A DNA stretch of 63,217 nt from Bacillota bacterium (GTDB lineage Bacteria; Bacillota_I; Bacilli_A; Acholeplasmatales; Acholeplasmataceae), in contig JAHISX010000019.1 of assembly GCA_018817915.1 (NCBI GenBank), positions 1-63,217 of the forward strand, written 5' to 3'. A model generated the notes under the pieces. That model was not told the origin of the DNA and did no database searches. It saw only the letters and a program-made list of their open reading frames with translations. The stretch's first letter is position 1. Each line of letters begins with the position of its first letter. The translations under genes were made by a program, and so were the position numbers. Below, in pieces: positions 15,318 through 24,232 of this stretch.

Positions 15318-18300
15318 TTTTCTTCGCCTCTTCTCTTACTTTTTTGAAGTTTAGCGCTGCATAGATGGTTGGAACAACAACGAGTGTTAAGATGGTTGCG
15401 TAAATGAGTCCTCCGATTGCAGTGATTGCCATAGGTTGTAATAACTCAGCACCTTGACCAACGCCAATTGCCATTGTAAACAATGCAAGAATCGTTGTTA
15501 AAGCAGTCATTAAGATTGGTCTAAGTCTTGTTTGTCCGGCTTCAACAATAGCTTCCATGATGGTTCGACCTCTCGCTCTCAATTTATTAATATAATCAAT
15601 CAAGACAATACCATTGTTAACGACGACACCAATTAAGATGATGAGTCCCATAATTGAGACTAGGCTTAAATTAGAGTTTGTAATTAGAAGTGCAAACATA
15701 CCACCTGTAAATGCTAAAGGAATGGTTCCTAAAATAATGAAAGGATAGACAAGTGATTGGAATTGAATAGCCATAACCATGTAAACTAGTAATATGGCAA
15801 CAATAGCTGCTAATGCTAGATCAGATACTGCAGATAAGATGGATTCGTTCTCACCCTCAAATACAACACTATACCCATTACCATATGCAGCAAAAGCACT
15901 ACTGTCTAGATAATTATTCACTTCATCAATAACACCTTGGCTCACCAAAGTAATATTCTTACCGGGTTCAATTTGAGCAGTCACATTTAAGTAACGATTG
16001 GTACCATCTGTGTTGATGGTAGAAAACCCTGTGACTTTCTCAACTGTCGTCACACTATTTACATCATCTGTGACATAAAGTGGAGCAAGACTTAATTCGG
16101 TTAGATGCGGATCAAGGCTCATTGGATTCATCACAATTTCTCCACCTGTAACAACCAAATATGGATTGACAACAAACTGAATAGGTGAAAATGGAACATA
16201 TGTAGGAAGCATTGCGTTTAAAACATAAATCCCTAAGCCTGCTGATTCAGTATATGCATGAATCATATCGATCGTAGCTGCATCAAATAATTGAACACCA
16301 CCTAAAAAGAATAGATAATCTCCAAAGACATTGAAATCAATACCACCGGCGACTGTTTCATTTGGTAGGTCAAGTGTATAATCAACACCTTCTAAAGTAA
16401 TGGTTGCTGATTGAGTAGCTCCAAGTGCAGATAGATTTGCATAAAGTAAATCAATATTATTACTGACATCTTGACTTGTTAAACCGTATGCCATTGCATT
16501 GGTTCTATCAATTGTGATTTTCACATTGTCAGCACCTTGATTGACACCATTATCTACTTTGATGATATCAGCAGAATTATTTAATATTTCTGTTAAGTCA
16601 TTTGCGATCGATTCAAGTGTTAATAAATCATAACCGCTGACTTTAATATTGATACCTGTTGAACCTGTTAATCCAGCTGTACTGTTTTGTGCTGCAACAG
16701 ATATCTCATTGACTTGGTCTTCTGTAATCGCACCAGCTAAATCATAATCAATGTCTTCCATTAGACTTCTAATGTAATCTTCATAATAAGCTGTTGATTC
16801 GGTTCTTGAATCCTTAAGATTGACTGTAAATGCAATCGAACCTGAAGTGCCACCCATCATAGTCGATCTCATGGATGTAAACCCACCGCTATCGATGGTA
16901 GCTGAAACAGTTTCCACTGCATCAATTTCCATAAGAAGTGTAGTGACATAATCAGCAAACTCAGCTTTATCAGCAAAGATGACTTGTGATGAAGTGTCTA
17001 CAGAAATGCCAATGGTTCCTTCATCTGAAGTAGGTAACATAATAAACCCTTTTGAAATAACTAAGAAGAGTGAACCAGCCAATAAAACTAAAACAACAAT
17101 CAGTGTTAATGCTTTATTTTTAAGTGTAAATAAAACAGAAGACTTATACCATGCTTTCATCTTATGCATGACTTTACTTTCAGCTTTGTTGTTGTGATCG
17201 TTTAACATGTTAGCAGCCATTGCTGGAACCATCGTTAATGCAATTAATAAACTTGCACCTAATGAATAAGCAATTGTAAGTGCCATACTGATAAAGACAT
17301 CAGCAACCATACCTTCAATAAATGCGATCGGTAGGAATACAGCAACTGTTGTTAATGTTGATGCAGTGATTGCACCAGCAACTTGTTTAGAACCTTCAAT
17401 TGCAGCTTCTTTTCTTGTCTTACCTTCGCCAATCATCCTAAAGATGTTTTCAATAACGACAATTGAATTGTCCACCAACATCCCAATACCTAAAGCAAGG
17501 CCACCCATCGATATTAAGTTCAAACTGACATTTGTAAAGTACATGAGCATAAATGCAGCAACAACCGAAATTGGGATAGCAAGGCCAACAATCAGTGTTG
17601 GCTTAACATCTCTCAAAAAGACAAATAGAATGAATATGGCAAGTAATCCACCAATGATAATATTTTGAAGAACAGATCCAATCGCAAGATTGATATATTC
17701 TCCTTGGTCTAAAAGAATTGTATAATTTGCATCAGTTCCTTCTCTTTCCATAATCAAATCTAGACGTTCAGCAATGTTCTTTGTAACTTCTGTAATACCG
17801 TAATCCGATTGTTTTTGGAAGGATACTTGAATGCCTTGTATACCGTTAATTTTAGAATATGTATCAGTGTTTGCATTGATATATTGAATACCATCTTCAA
17901 CAACAAGGTCACTTAAAAGAATGACATTACCGCCATCATTTAAGATTGGTAGTGATTCTATTTCACTCAGATTACTTGGCTTATTCCCTAAATAAAGCAT
18001 ACGCAATTCACCTGAATCAAGTGCTACACCAATGAGCCCACCAATATTTTGATCTTCAATAATGGATAATACCTCTTCGTGTGTAATACCATAAGCGTCA
18101 ATGATATCATTATCTAAATTGACTTCTAATACAACATCAGCTGCACCAGAAACTGTGACATCAGCAACCCCAGGAATACTTTGTAAATCAAGGAGGATAT
18201 CTCTATTGATCCATTCTGTATTTCTGATTAATGCTTCTTCATCAGTGATATCTTCACCATATGTTTTATATAATGTTACCGTCATGACTGGTAACATATC

Positions 18301-18687
18301 TGGGCTAATTCTTAAAATTCTTGTTGTTCCAACACCATCTGCAAAACTGATATTATTGATGAGTTCTCTTAACTCAATAACAACAGAATCCATGTTTGCA
18401 CCATCAGCAAATGTAACGATGCTGATTCCAAAGTGCTCATTAGACATTGAAGAAACTTCTTTAAAGTTACCAATCGTAGAAACAGCTGATTCGATTTGAG
18501 TAGCAATTTCAAATTCAACTTCTTCTGGTGATGCACCTTCATAGGTTGTAATTGTTACAACATAAGGCAGATTAATATCTGGAAATAATGTTAAGGGTAA
18601 TTTCGTAACCGAAAATAAACCCAATACGATAATGATTAATATACCCATCAATACGGTTATGGGTCTTCTAACGCTGTGTGAACTCAT
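15298..18687 (-). CDS. RND-family efflux permease (SwrC/HAE1-like)
   Basis: The protein has 1129 residues from ATG 18685-18687, six bases after AAGGAG. The upstream ATG at 18708 overlaps that ribosome site and is rejected. It has twelve membrane helices in two halves with two large extracellular loops. The opening R-R-P-I-T-V-L-M-G and L-F-P-D-I-N-L-P-Y-V are family marks. Helix 4 reads G-M-L-V-D-N-S-I-V-V-I-E-N, so the first aspartate of the proton relay is present and the second position is Asn. There is no membrane-fusion or outer-membrane channel gene beside it, which fits a monoderm, SwrC-like exporter of amphiphiles. It is regulated by the overlapping TetR gene. Confidence 0.92.
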   Translation of the reverse strand: MSSHSVRRPITVLMGILIIIVLGLFSVTKLPLTLFPDINLPYVVTITTYEGASPEEVEFEIATQIESAVSTIGNFKEVSSMSNEHFGISIVTFADGANMDSVVIELRELINNISFADGVGTTRILRISPDMLPVMTVTLYKTYGEDITDEEALIRNTEWINRDILLDLQSIPGVADVTVSGAADVVLEVNLDNDIIDAYGITHEEVLSIIEDQNIGGLIGVALDSGELRMLYLGNKPSNLSEIESLPILNDGGNVILLSDLVVEDGIQYINANTDTYSKINGIQGIQVSFQKQSDYGITEVTKNIAERLDLIMEREGTDANYTILLDQGEYINLAIGSVLQNIIIGGLLAIFILFVFLRDVKPTLIVGLAIPISVVAAFMLMYFTNVSLNLISMGGLALGIGMLVDNSIVVIENIFRMIGEGKTRKEAAIEGSKQVAGAITASTLTTVAVFLPIAFIEGMVADVFISMALTIAYSLGASLLIALTMVPAMAANMLNDHNNKAESKVMHKMKAWYKSSVLFTLKNKALTLIVVLVLLAGSLFLVISKGFIMLPTSDEGTIGISVDTSSQVIFADKAEFADYVTTLLMEIDAVETVSATIDSGGFTSMRSTMMGGTSGSIAFTVNLKDSRTESTAYYEDYIRSLMEDIDYDLAGAITEDQVNEISVAAQNSTAGLTGSTGINIKVSGYDLLTLESIANDLTEILNNSADIIKVDNGVNQGADNVKITIDRTNAMAYGLTSQDVSNNIDLLYANLSALGATQSATITLEGVDYTLDLPNETVAGGIDFNVFGDYLFFLGGVQLFDAATIDMIHAYTESAGLGIYVLNAMLPTYVPFSPIQFVVNPYLVVTGGEIVMNPMSLDPHLTELSLAPLYVTDDVNSVTTVEKVTGFSTINTDGTNRYLNVTAQIEPGKNITLVSQGVIDEVNNYLDSSAFAAYGNGYSVVFEGENESILSAVSDLALAAIVAILLVYMVMAIQFQSLVYPFIILGTIPLAFTGGMFALLITNSNLSLVSIMGLIILIGVVVNNGIVLIDYINKLRARGRTIMEAIVEAGQTRLRPILMTALTTILALFTMAIGVGQGAELLQPMAITAIGGLIYATILTLVVVPTIYAALNFKKVREEAKKNDVNQG

Positions 18688-18715
18688 TTTATTCTCCTTG
18701 TGTGTCATTCTCTAG

Positions 18716-18735
18716 CCGACCGAACGGTCGGTCGG
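18716..18735. promoter_or_regulatory. TetR-type operator of the pump operon
   Basis: CCGACCG-AA-CGGTCGG (18716-18731) with a further TCGG repeat is a strikingly GC-rich palindrome in AT-rich DNA. It lies directly downstream of the predicted transcription start and upstream of the ribosome site, so binding would block initiation. Confidence 0.8.
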
Positions 18736-18744
18736 ACATAGATG

Positions 18745-18773
18745 ATTATATCAAAGAGCTTTGAACAAGTCAA
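18745..18773 (-). promoter_or_regulatory. Consensus SigA promoter of the pump operon
   Basis: TTGACT (18768-18773) and TATAAT (18745-18750) on the minus strand are 17 bp apart, ending 10 bp before the TetR operator. Confidence 0.8.
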
Positions 18774-18895
18774 TCAAAAGGCAATCATTTATTGCATATT
18801 TTACTATATATAAAGATGACATGATGTGAGCGTTAATCTTGTCTTCTCCACTTTCGCAGTATATGATAGATATATAACATAAGGAGGAAATCATA

Positions 18896-19441
18896 ATGAC
18901 AAATCAATTAAACATAGGTATTATTCTAGGAAGTACGAGAGAAGGACGCGTAAGTCCACAAGTAGGAAAATGGGTTAAAGAGCTTGCTGACAAAAAAGGG
19001 AATGCAAACTATCAAATTGTAGATATCAAATCGTATCATTTACCTTTATTAGGTGAATCAACAGATACCGAAGGCATAATGAAATGGAATGCTAAGCTTG
19101 CTGAATTAGATGGATTCATCTTTGTAACTGCTGAATATAATCATGGTATGCCAGCATCACTTAAAAATGCACTTGATCTTGCAAAAGATGCTTGGAATAA
19201 TAAAGCTGCTGGAATTATTAGTTATGGTTCAGCAGGAGGAGCAAGAGCTGCAGAACATTTAAAAGGTGTTTTAGGTGAATTACAAATAGCTGATGTAAGA
19301 GCACAAGTGCTTCTATCTTTATTTACAGATTTTGAAAATTATTCTAATTTCAAGCCTCAAGCACTTCATCAAGCTAATATGGATGCGTTACTAGATCAGG
19401 TTGTCTCATGGTCTACAACATTAAAGCAAATTAGAAAATAG
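18896..19441 (+). CDS. NADPH-dependent FMN reductase-family protein
   Basis: This 181-residue protein has a flavodoxin-like fold. G-S-T-R-E-G-R at about 11-17 is the phosphate loop, and E-Y-N-H-G-M-P-A-S-L-K-N-A-L-D (about 80-94) is the conserved flavin-binding block of the NAD(P)H:FMN/quinone reductase family. It probably reduces flavins, quinones or azo or nitro compounds in the cytoplasm. AAGGAGG precedes the ATG. It is a single-gene unit transcribed divergently from the pump operon and ended by a bidirectional hairpin. The physiological substrate cannot be read from sequence. Confidence 0.88.
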   Translation: MTNQLNIGIILGSTREGRVSPQVGKWVKELADKKGNANYQIVDIKSYHLPLLGESTDTEGIMKWNAKLAELDGFIFVTAEYNHGMPASLKNALDLAKDAWNNKAAGIISYGSAGGARAAEHLKGVLGELQIADVRAQVLLSLFTDFENYSNFKPQALHQANMDALLDQVVSWSTTLKQIRK

Positions 19442-19466
19442 TAATTCAAAATAACTCAATATAAAC

Positions 19467-19513
19467 AAAAAACACATATGCTCATCTTATGATGAATTCA
19501 TATGTGTTTTTTT
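19467..19513. terminator. Bidirectional terminator
   Basis: AAAAAACACATATG and CATATGTGTTTTTT pair around about 18 bases, with A/T tracts on both sides. It serves the plus-strand reductase and the minus-strand DUF4097 gene. Confidence 0.8.
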
Positions 19514-19531
19514 ATCATTGATTAGATATTG

Positions 19532-20485
19532 TTATCCAATATTTATTTCTCCTGAAAGTGTGCTTTTTTTGACAATTTCAATATAGCGCTTTTCCTGATT
19601 CTTAATGTTAACATCTCCACTGACTGATTTCAATGTAACTTTTTTAGGATAGAACTCTTTACCATCAACATCTCCACTGACTGCATGCATTTCAAAATCT
19701 TCGCAAGTAACATCATTGAGTTCAACATCACCACTGACAGTATTCGCTTTAAAATTACCACTTATTGTTACATGATCAAGTTCAGTATCTCCACTAACTT
19801 GTGATAAATTGAATTCAACAATTTTCGAGTCTTCAATTGAACAATCGCCACTAACTGAATTTAACTTGAACTTTTCAATTTGATTATGCGTAATGACTAA
19901 GTCTCCACTTGTTGTGTTTACTTTTAAATCATTCACTTTTAAGTTTTTAAATGTTGAATCTGAACTGATAGTCACATGCTTTAATTCTTTGACAACAACA
20001 TGCTTTGGGAGCTCGACCACAAATCGAAGATCATCACCTTTGCCAAATGAGAAGTTGAATCCCAAGCGTTTAGGTGCGGACAATCTAAACTCATTCTTTT
20101 CGTACGATATTTCATATTTTTCTACCTTAGCCTTTCCTTCATAATAAACCTTAATTTCTGAACTATCACTTAATTGATAAGTTATGTCCTCAGAAATTAG
20201 ATTTACATCTACACTGAGTGAATCATGTTCAACTTGATATGTTTTCCATAATACTAGATCATCATTGTCATCTTGCTCAGCTACAACATCTTCATTATTA
20301 TCAGCAAGTTCTTCAGCAACCTGTTTAGGTTGACCGAATTTAGCTTTAATCTGTTCTTCTGATAATCCTTCTTCCATTGCTGTACGAATCATTTCTTCGT
20401 GATCAGCTATAATTTCTTCAATTTCTTTACTTGTTAGCTTTTGTTTCTGTAATTCTTGTCTTAAATCTTCTAAATATTTCTTCAT
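19532..20485 (-). CDS. HAAS-domain/DUF4097 beta-repeat protein
   Basis: The protein has 317 residues from ATG 20483-20485, preceded by AGGAGG. The N-terminal helical part (1-60, with G-L-S-E-E-Q-I-K-A-K-F-G-Q-P-K-Q-V-A) is the DUF1700/HAAS type that commonly follows PadR genes. The C-terminal half is a right-handed beta-repeat (DUF4097) with five or more S-G-D turns (V-S-G-D-C, V-S-G-D-T, V-S-G-D-V repeated). Such proteins occur with PadR regulators and are suspected signalling or envelope-stress factors. There is no obvious membrane segment. It overlaps the PadR gene by 59 bp. Confidence 0.8.
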   Translation of the reverse strand: MKKYLEDLRQELQKQKLTSKEIEEIIADHEEMIRTAMEEGLSEEQIKAKFGQPKQVAEELADNNEDVVAEQDDNDDLVLWKTYQVEHDSLSVDVNLISEDITYQLSDSSEIKVYYEGKAKVEKYEISYEKNEFRLSAPKRLGFNFSFGKGDDLRFVVELPKHVVVKELKHVTISSDSTFKNLKVNDLKVNTTSGDLVITHNQIEKFKLNSVSGDCSIEDSKIVEFNLSQVSGDTELDHVTISGNFKANTVSGDVELNDVTCEDFEMHAVSGDVDGKEFYPKKVTLKSVSGDVNIKNQEKRYIEIVKKSTLSGEINIG

Positions 20486-20804
20486 TCTTCTTTCCTCCTT
20501 GATTAATGATTTGATATACACCACCGATAAAGGCATCCCATTCTTCTCTTAATCTCAAATAATAGATAAAGCCTTTTTCAGTCATCTTGTAATATTTTCT
20601 TGGTGCGCCTTCGTTTGATTCTTCAAGATAAGTCTCGAAGTAATCCTCTTTTGTTAGTCTTCTTAAAATAGGATAAATGGTATTTTCGTTTACATCAATG
20701 AAATCGGAGAGTTGATTGATGATGAGATAGCCATACATATCTTTTTCCACTAGAACTGACAAGACACAAAGTTCAATAATACCTCTTTTAAATTGTGCGT
20801 TCAT
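20427..20804 (-). CDS. PadR-family transcriptional regulator
   Basis: The protein has 125 residues from ATG 20802-20804, with AGGAGG six bases upstream. It has a winged-helix domain with the PadR pattern F-K-R-G-I-I-E-L-C-V-L-S-V-L, Y-G-Y-L-I-I-N-Q-L and N-E-N-T-I-Y-P-I-L-R-R-L. The last 20 residues (N-E-E-I-F-R-R-F-K onward) read through the start of the next gene in another frame, an overlap of 59 bp that suggests a lost original stop codon. It probably represses its own operon together with the HAAS/DUF4097 gene. Confidence 0.88.
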   Translation of the reverse strand: MNAQFKRGIIELCVLSVLVEKDMYGYLIINQLSDFIDVNENTIYPILRRLTKEDYFETYLEESNEGAPRKYYKMTEKGFIYYLRLREEWDAFIGGVYQIINQGGKKNEEIFRRFKTRITETKANK

Positions 20805-20824
20805 GTAATCCCTCCTATGCACTA

Positions 20825-20865
20825 ATTATAGCACACTACTGTTTGTCACACAATACCTAATGACA
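20825..20865 (-). promoter_or_regulatory. PadR promoter with a dyad
   Basis: TTGTGT (20848-20853) and TATAAT (20825-20830) on the minus strand are 17 bp apart. A TGTCA/TGACA dyad (20844-20848 and 20861-20865) spans the -35 region and could be the PadR site. The promoter is good and the operator weak. Confidence 0.5.
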
Positions 20866-20937
20866 CATTTTGTGTATTTTTGTTGTTATTACATTAAAAA
20901 AAGGAGTATTTTTAACAATTCTCCTTAGTTTTTTGCT

Positions 20938-21759
20938 TTAAATCTCAGAAATAATATTTTTTATCAGATTTCTGAATTTTACTTGAACACTTTGAGCGAC
21001 ATCTAAAACCTCTTGATGTGAAAGCTTTTGATCTAAAATGCCACTTGCCATATTGGTTAGACATGAGATACCCAAAACCTTCATATCCATGTGAGATGCT
21101 ACTAAAGCTTCTGGTACTGTTGACATACCCACAGCATCCGCACCTAGTATTCGAATCATTTTAATTTCAGCTGGTGTCTCATATGATGGACCTGTCCACC
21201 ACGCGTAGACACCATCTCTTAAACTAAATCCCAGGTTTTTCGCAGTTTGATGTGCGATTGTTCTTAATGATTTTGTATATATTTCACTAGAGTCAGGAAA
21301 TCTCGGACCGAATTCATCAATATTTTTTCCCATCAGTGGATTATTTGATACAAGGTTCAGGTGGTCATTAATCACCATTAAATCACCAGGTTTGAAATCT
21401 TTATTGATCGCGCCACACGCGTTCGTTAAAATTAAGGTTGAAACACCTAGAAGCTTCATGACTCGAATTGGGAAAGTAACAACAGATAAATCGTAGCCTT
21501 CATAAAAGTGATATCTTCCAGAAAGTGCTACAATTAATATCTTATTCAATTTACCAATAACAAGCTTACCTGAATGTCCTTGTGTTGTAGACACTTCAAA
21601 ATGTGGTAGCTCTTCAAAACTAAAAACTTTGGTCTCAGTCATTTCATCAATCAAACTACCTAAACCAGAACCTAGGATTAAACCAATTTTAGGATGTTGA
21701 TTGGAATAGTGTTTATTAATGTATTCTATTGTTTGTTGTGCCTGTTGATAAATATTCAT
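20938..21759 (-). CDS. punA: Purine-nucleoside phosphorylase, trimeric PNP type
   Basis: The protein has 273 residues and belongs to the PNP/MTAP family. I-L-G-S-G-L-G (27-33) binds phosphate, and later marks are T-T-Q-G-H-S-G-K, N-A-C-G-A-I-N, Y-A-W-W-T-G-P-S-Y-E-T-P-A-E, G-A-D-A-V-G-M-S-T-V-P-E and T-N-M-A-S-G. It splits inosine and guanosine with phosphate in purine salvage, in the cytoplasm. The conserved Asn of 6-oxopurine enzymes is present in T-N-M-A-S. GAGG precedes the ATG. It follows the diguanylate cyclase gene after 10 bp, so the two are probably co-transcribed. Confidence 0.93.
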   Translation of the reverse strand: MNIYQQAQQTIEYINKHYSNQHPKIGLILGSGLGSLIDEMTETKVFSFEELPHFEVSTTQGHSGKLVIGKLNKILIVALSGRYHFYEGYDLSVVTFPIRVMKLLGVSTLILTNACGAINKDFKPGDLMVINDHLNLVSNNPLMGKNIDEFGPRFPDSSEIYTKSLRTIAHQTAKNLGFSLRDGVYAWWTGPSYETPAEIKMIRILGADAVGMSTVPEALVASHMDMKVLGISCLTNMASGILDQKLSHQEVLDVAQSVQVKFRNLIKNIISEI

Positions 21760-21769
21760 GATATCCTCT

Positions 21770-22948
21770 TTAAGCGTAATGATGATTAAGCTTATTATTT
21801 CTTTTTATTTCGTACATTCTTTCATCTGCTATTTTAACCATTTCTTCAATCGACTTAACTTTATCCTTGACTGAGCAGCACCATCCAATGGAAACTGAAA
21901 CCGTAAATCCACACGATTGACATAGATGCGTTAAGTTTTCTTCTATTTTTTCTGTATATCTTAGTACATTCTCACCATCTAGACCATCAAGTATAAGAAC
22001 GAATTCATCTCCACCAATTCGGTAAATCTTGTGATGTTCAGAAAATGTCTGTTTCATTGCTTTTGCGAGTGCAATCAACGCCCTATCTCCCATTTGATGA
22101 CCATGCTGGTCATTAATAAGTTTGAGATCATTGATATCAATAGTCATTAATAAAACTTTATCTGTAATTTTTTTTATTTTTTCTTCTTCAAATGCTCTTC
22201 GATTCTTAAGCATTGTCATTGCATCTTCATACGCGTATCTATAATAGATATCCTTGAGTTCCATTTGACTCTTATGGTACTTACTATCCAATTCAAGCAT
22301 TGCTAATTCTCTTTTCTCATTATACATCTCTACATCTTTTGAAATAAGGCGGAAAATAATGATATATGTAATACCTATAAAAAAAGTGACTAAAATAAAT
22401 ACTGGAGCATCTTCTAGTCTTTCGCTTATCTTTGTCGGATAGATAGACATAATCGATAATAACACATATGCAGTTAAGGAAAATCCTGAAATCAATACCC
22501 AACCTGTTTGAATCTGATTTTGAAGATTGATGTAATGTGTTCTAAATCTCTTGAGAGCATAAATCGTTACTGAATAAAATACGATAGCAGCACCAATAAT
22601 CAAAAAAACTTGATTATCAAATAGAATAGAAACAAATCTTGAGTAAGTATAAATGATATAGCCAATTGTCGTTGCAGTAAAGAAGCTAAAAACAAATTGG
22701 AAATCTCTTTTTTTGACAATAAAAGCAGAAAAGATAAATGCAGGAATAGCTAATATCGTCGTGGGTATTACACTTTGAAATATCCCACTTTCATTGATTA
22801 CGAGAAGTAACCCAAAGGATGAAAAAATGAATACAATAAAAGTAATCAAAGATGCTTTTAATGTATACTTGAGATCAGCGATAAGTACAAACATAATACC
22901 AATGGTAGCATAAGATAAAAAGTTAATGATATTTAGAGTAGTGAACAT
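21770..22948 (-). CDS. Membrane-bound diguanylate cyclase (GGDEF)
   Basis: The protein has 392 residues. About seven N-terminal membrane helices (1-203) form a sensor of unknown type, followed by a short coiled coil (205-235) and a GGDEF domain with R-I-G-G-D-E-F at 310-316 and the metal-binding D-I-N-D-L-K-x-I-N-D at 271-280. It should make c-di-GMP from GTP. The product-inhibition R-x-x-D site five residues before GGDEF is absent (S-E-H-H there). It is co-directional with punA, 10 bp downstream. A phosphodiesterase lies at 44544-46937. Confidence 0.9.
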   Translation of the reverse strand: MFTTLNIINFLSYATIGIMFVLIADLKYTLKASLITFIVFIFSSFGLLLVINESGIFQSVIPTTILAIPAFIFSAFIVKKRDFQFVFSFFTATTIGYIIYTYSRFVSILFDNQVFLIIGAAIVFYSVTIYALKRFRTHYINLQNQIQTGWVLISGFSLTAYVLLSIMSIYPTKISERLEDAPVFILVTFFIGITYIIIFRLISKDVEMYNEKRELAMLELDSKYHKSQMELKDIYYRYAYEDAMTMLKNRRAFEEEKIKKITDKVLLMTIDINDLKLINDQHGHQMGDRALIALAKAMKQTFSEHHKIYRIGGDEFVLILDGLDGENVLRYTEKIEENLTHLCQSCGFTVSVSIGWCCSVKDKVKSIEEMVKIADERMYEIKRNNKLNHHYA

Positions 22949-23296
22949 AATTTATCCCCCAAGTCAATGATAAATATCTTATCCCCCTATGTCATTATAC
23001 TGCTAAACCAACAAATACACACATTTATATTTCCTATCCAATCGCTTATCAAATAAATATATACAAATAAATATGTTATTAAAATACGAGTTGTTTATTT
23101 TTATGGCTGCTAGGACTTATAAGTACTTAATTTGCATCAATATGTTTATATGAATCACATATATTTACATAATGGCAAATAATTGACTCAAAGTGACTGA
23201 TATTTTGACATGTTCTATACTGTAATGTTATGCTTAAACTGAATTGATGTATCAATTGGTTACACACGAATATAAATGATATGGAGAAAAATTAAA
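22949..23296. other. Intergenic region between divergent genes
   Basis: This AT-rich stretch of about 350 bp must hold the promoters of the GGDEF gene (minus) and the degV-like gene (plus). A TTGACA at about 23205 could be the -35 of the latter, but its -10 is poor. I see no gene, repeat or structured RNA. Confidence 0.3.
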
Positions 23297-24142
23297 ATGA
23301 AAGTAGCAATCATTACAGACTCAGCAGCAAATCTGCTGCCTGAAACACTTAAAAAATATTCAAATTTGTTTGTTGTCCCATTAATGATCGTCGTTGATGA
23401 AAAAAGCTATCGCGATCAAGTTGAGATTTCAGCAGATGAAGTCTATCAGTTGTTAGATGATCATCATGTGTCAACAAGTCTTCCAAGTATGGATGACCTA
23501 AATGCTTTATTAGATAAACTTAAAAAAGAAGGTTATACAGACGCTTTAGTCATCAACCTATCTTCTGGTCTTAGTGGAACCTACAATGCCTTTAGATTGG
23601 CATTTGAACACGTTGAGGGCATTCATATTACTCACATCGACTCAAGAACACTAGGTGGCGGATTATCAATTCTTGTTGAAGAAGCATGCGAAATGGTTAA
23701 ACAAAATAAACCAATTCCAGAAATTGTAGAAAAAATTAAAAAAATAAGATATGAAGATAGCATCGCTCTTTATACAATCAACACTTTAAAGTATTTGCGT
23801 AAAGGTGGTAGAATTGGTAAAGTTGAAGGAACTATTGGTAACATCCTTCATATTAAACCTGTCATTACCGTCAATGATGATGGTGTCTATGTCACAGTTT
23901 CAAAAGGATTTGGCATCCAACGTTCCTTTCTTGCCATGAAAGATTTATTAGTTGAAAAATTTAAAGCGGCAGCAATCGATCTCATCGTTCATTTCGGTGA
24001 TGATTTAGAAAAAGCTAGACAACTTGGTGAGTCTTTAAAGAAGGTATTGAACATTAGAAACATTTCATTGTCAAAGCTAACACCTGTTCTAGGTATTCAT
24101 ACAGGACCAATGATGTTTGCTTATGTAGCAAGAACAGTTTAA
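23297..24142 (+). CDS. DegV-family fatty-acid-binding protein
   Basis: The protein has 281 residues from ATG 23297-23299, preceded by GGAG. An in-frame ATG at 23276 lies upstream of that site and is not preferred. Marks are V-A-I-I-T-D-S-A-A-N-L, T-S-L-P-S (lipid-binding serine region), L-S-S-G-L-S-G-T-Y-N and the C-terminal H-T-G-P-M-M-F-A-Y. DegV/FakB proteins bind a fatty acid and present it to the FakA kinase. No fakA is seen here. It is a single gene ended by a strong terminator. Confidence 0.9.
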   Translation: MKVAIITDSAANLLPETLKKYSNLFVVPLMIVVDEKSYRDQVEISADEVYQLLDDHHVSTSLPSMDDLNALLDKLKKEGYTDALVINLSSGLSGTYNAFRLAFEHVEGIHITHIDSRTLGGGLSILVEEACEMVKQNKPIPEIVEKIKKIRYEDSIALYTINTLKYLRKGGRIGKVEGTIGNILHIKPVITVNDDGVYVTVSKGFGIQRSFLAMKDLLVEKFKAAAIDLIVHFGDDLEKARQLGESLKKVLNIRNISLSKLTPVLGIHTGPMMFAYVARTV

Positions 24143-24156
24143 TAATAATCTAAAAT

Positions 24157-24184
24157 AAGATGAGCATCGTGCTCATCTTTTTAT
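24157..24184 (+). terminator. Terminator of the degV-like gene
   Basis: AAGATGAGCA-TCG-TGCTCATCTT, a perfect ten-base stem followed by TTTTATTT. Confidence 0.85.
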
Positions 24185-24232
24185 TTACTCGCTTATCTTA
24201 TGGTATATTATAATTAATAACGAGGTGAAATT

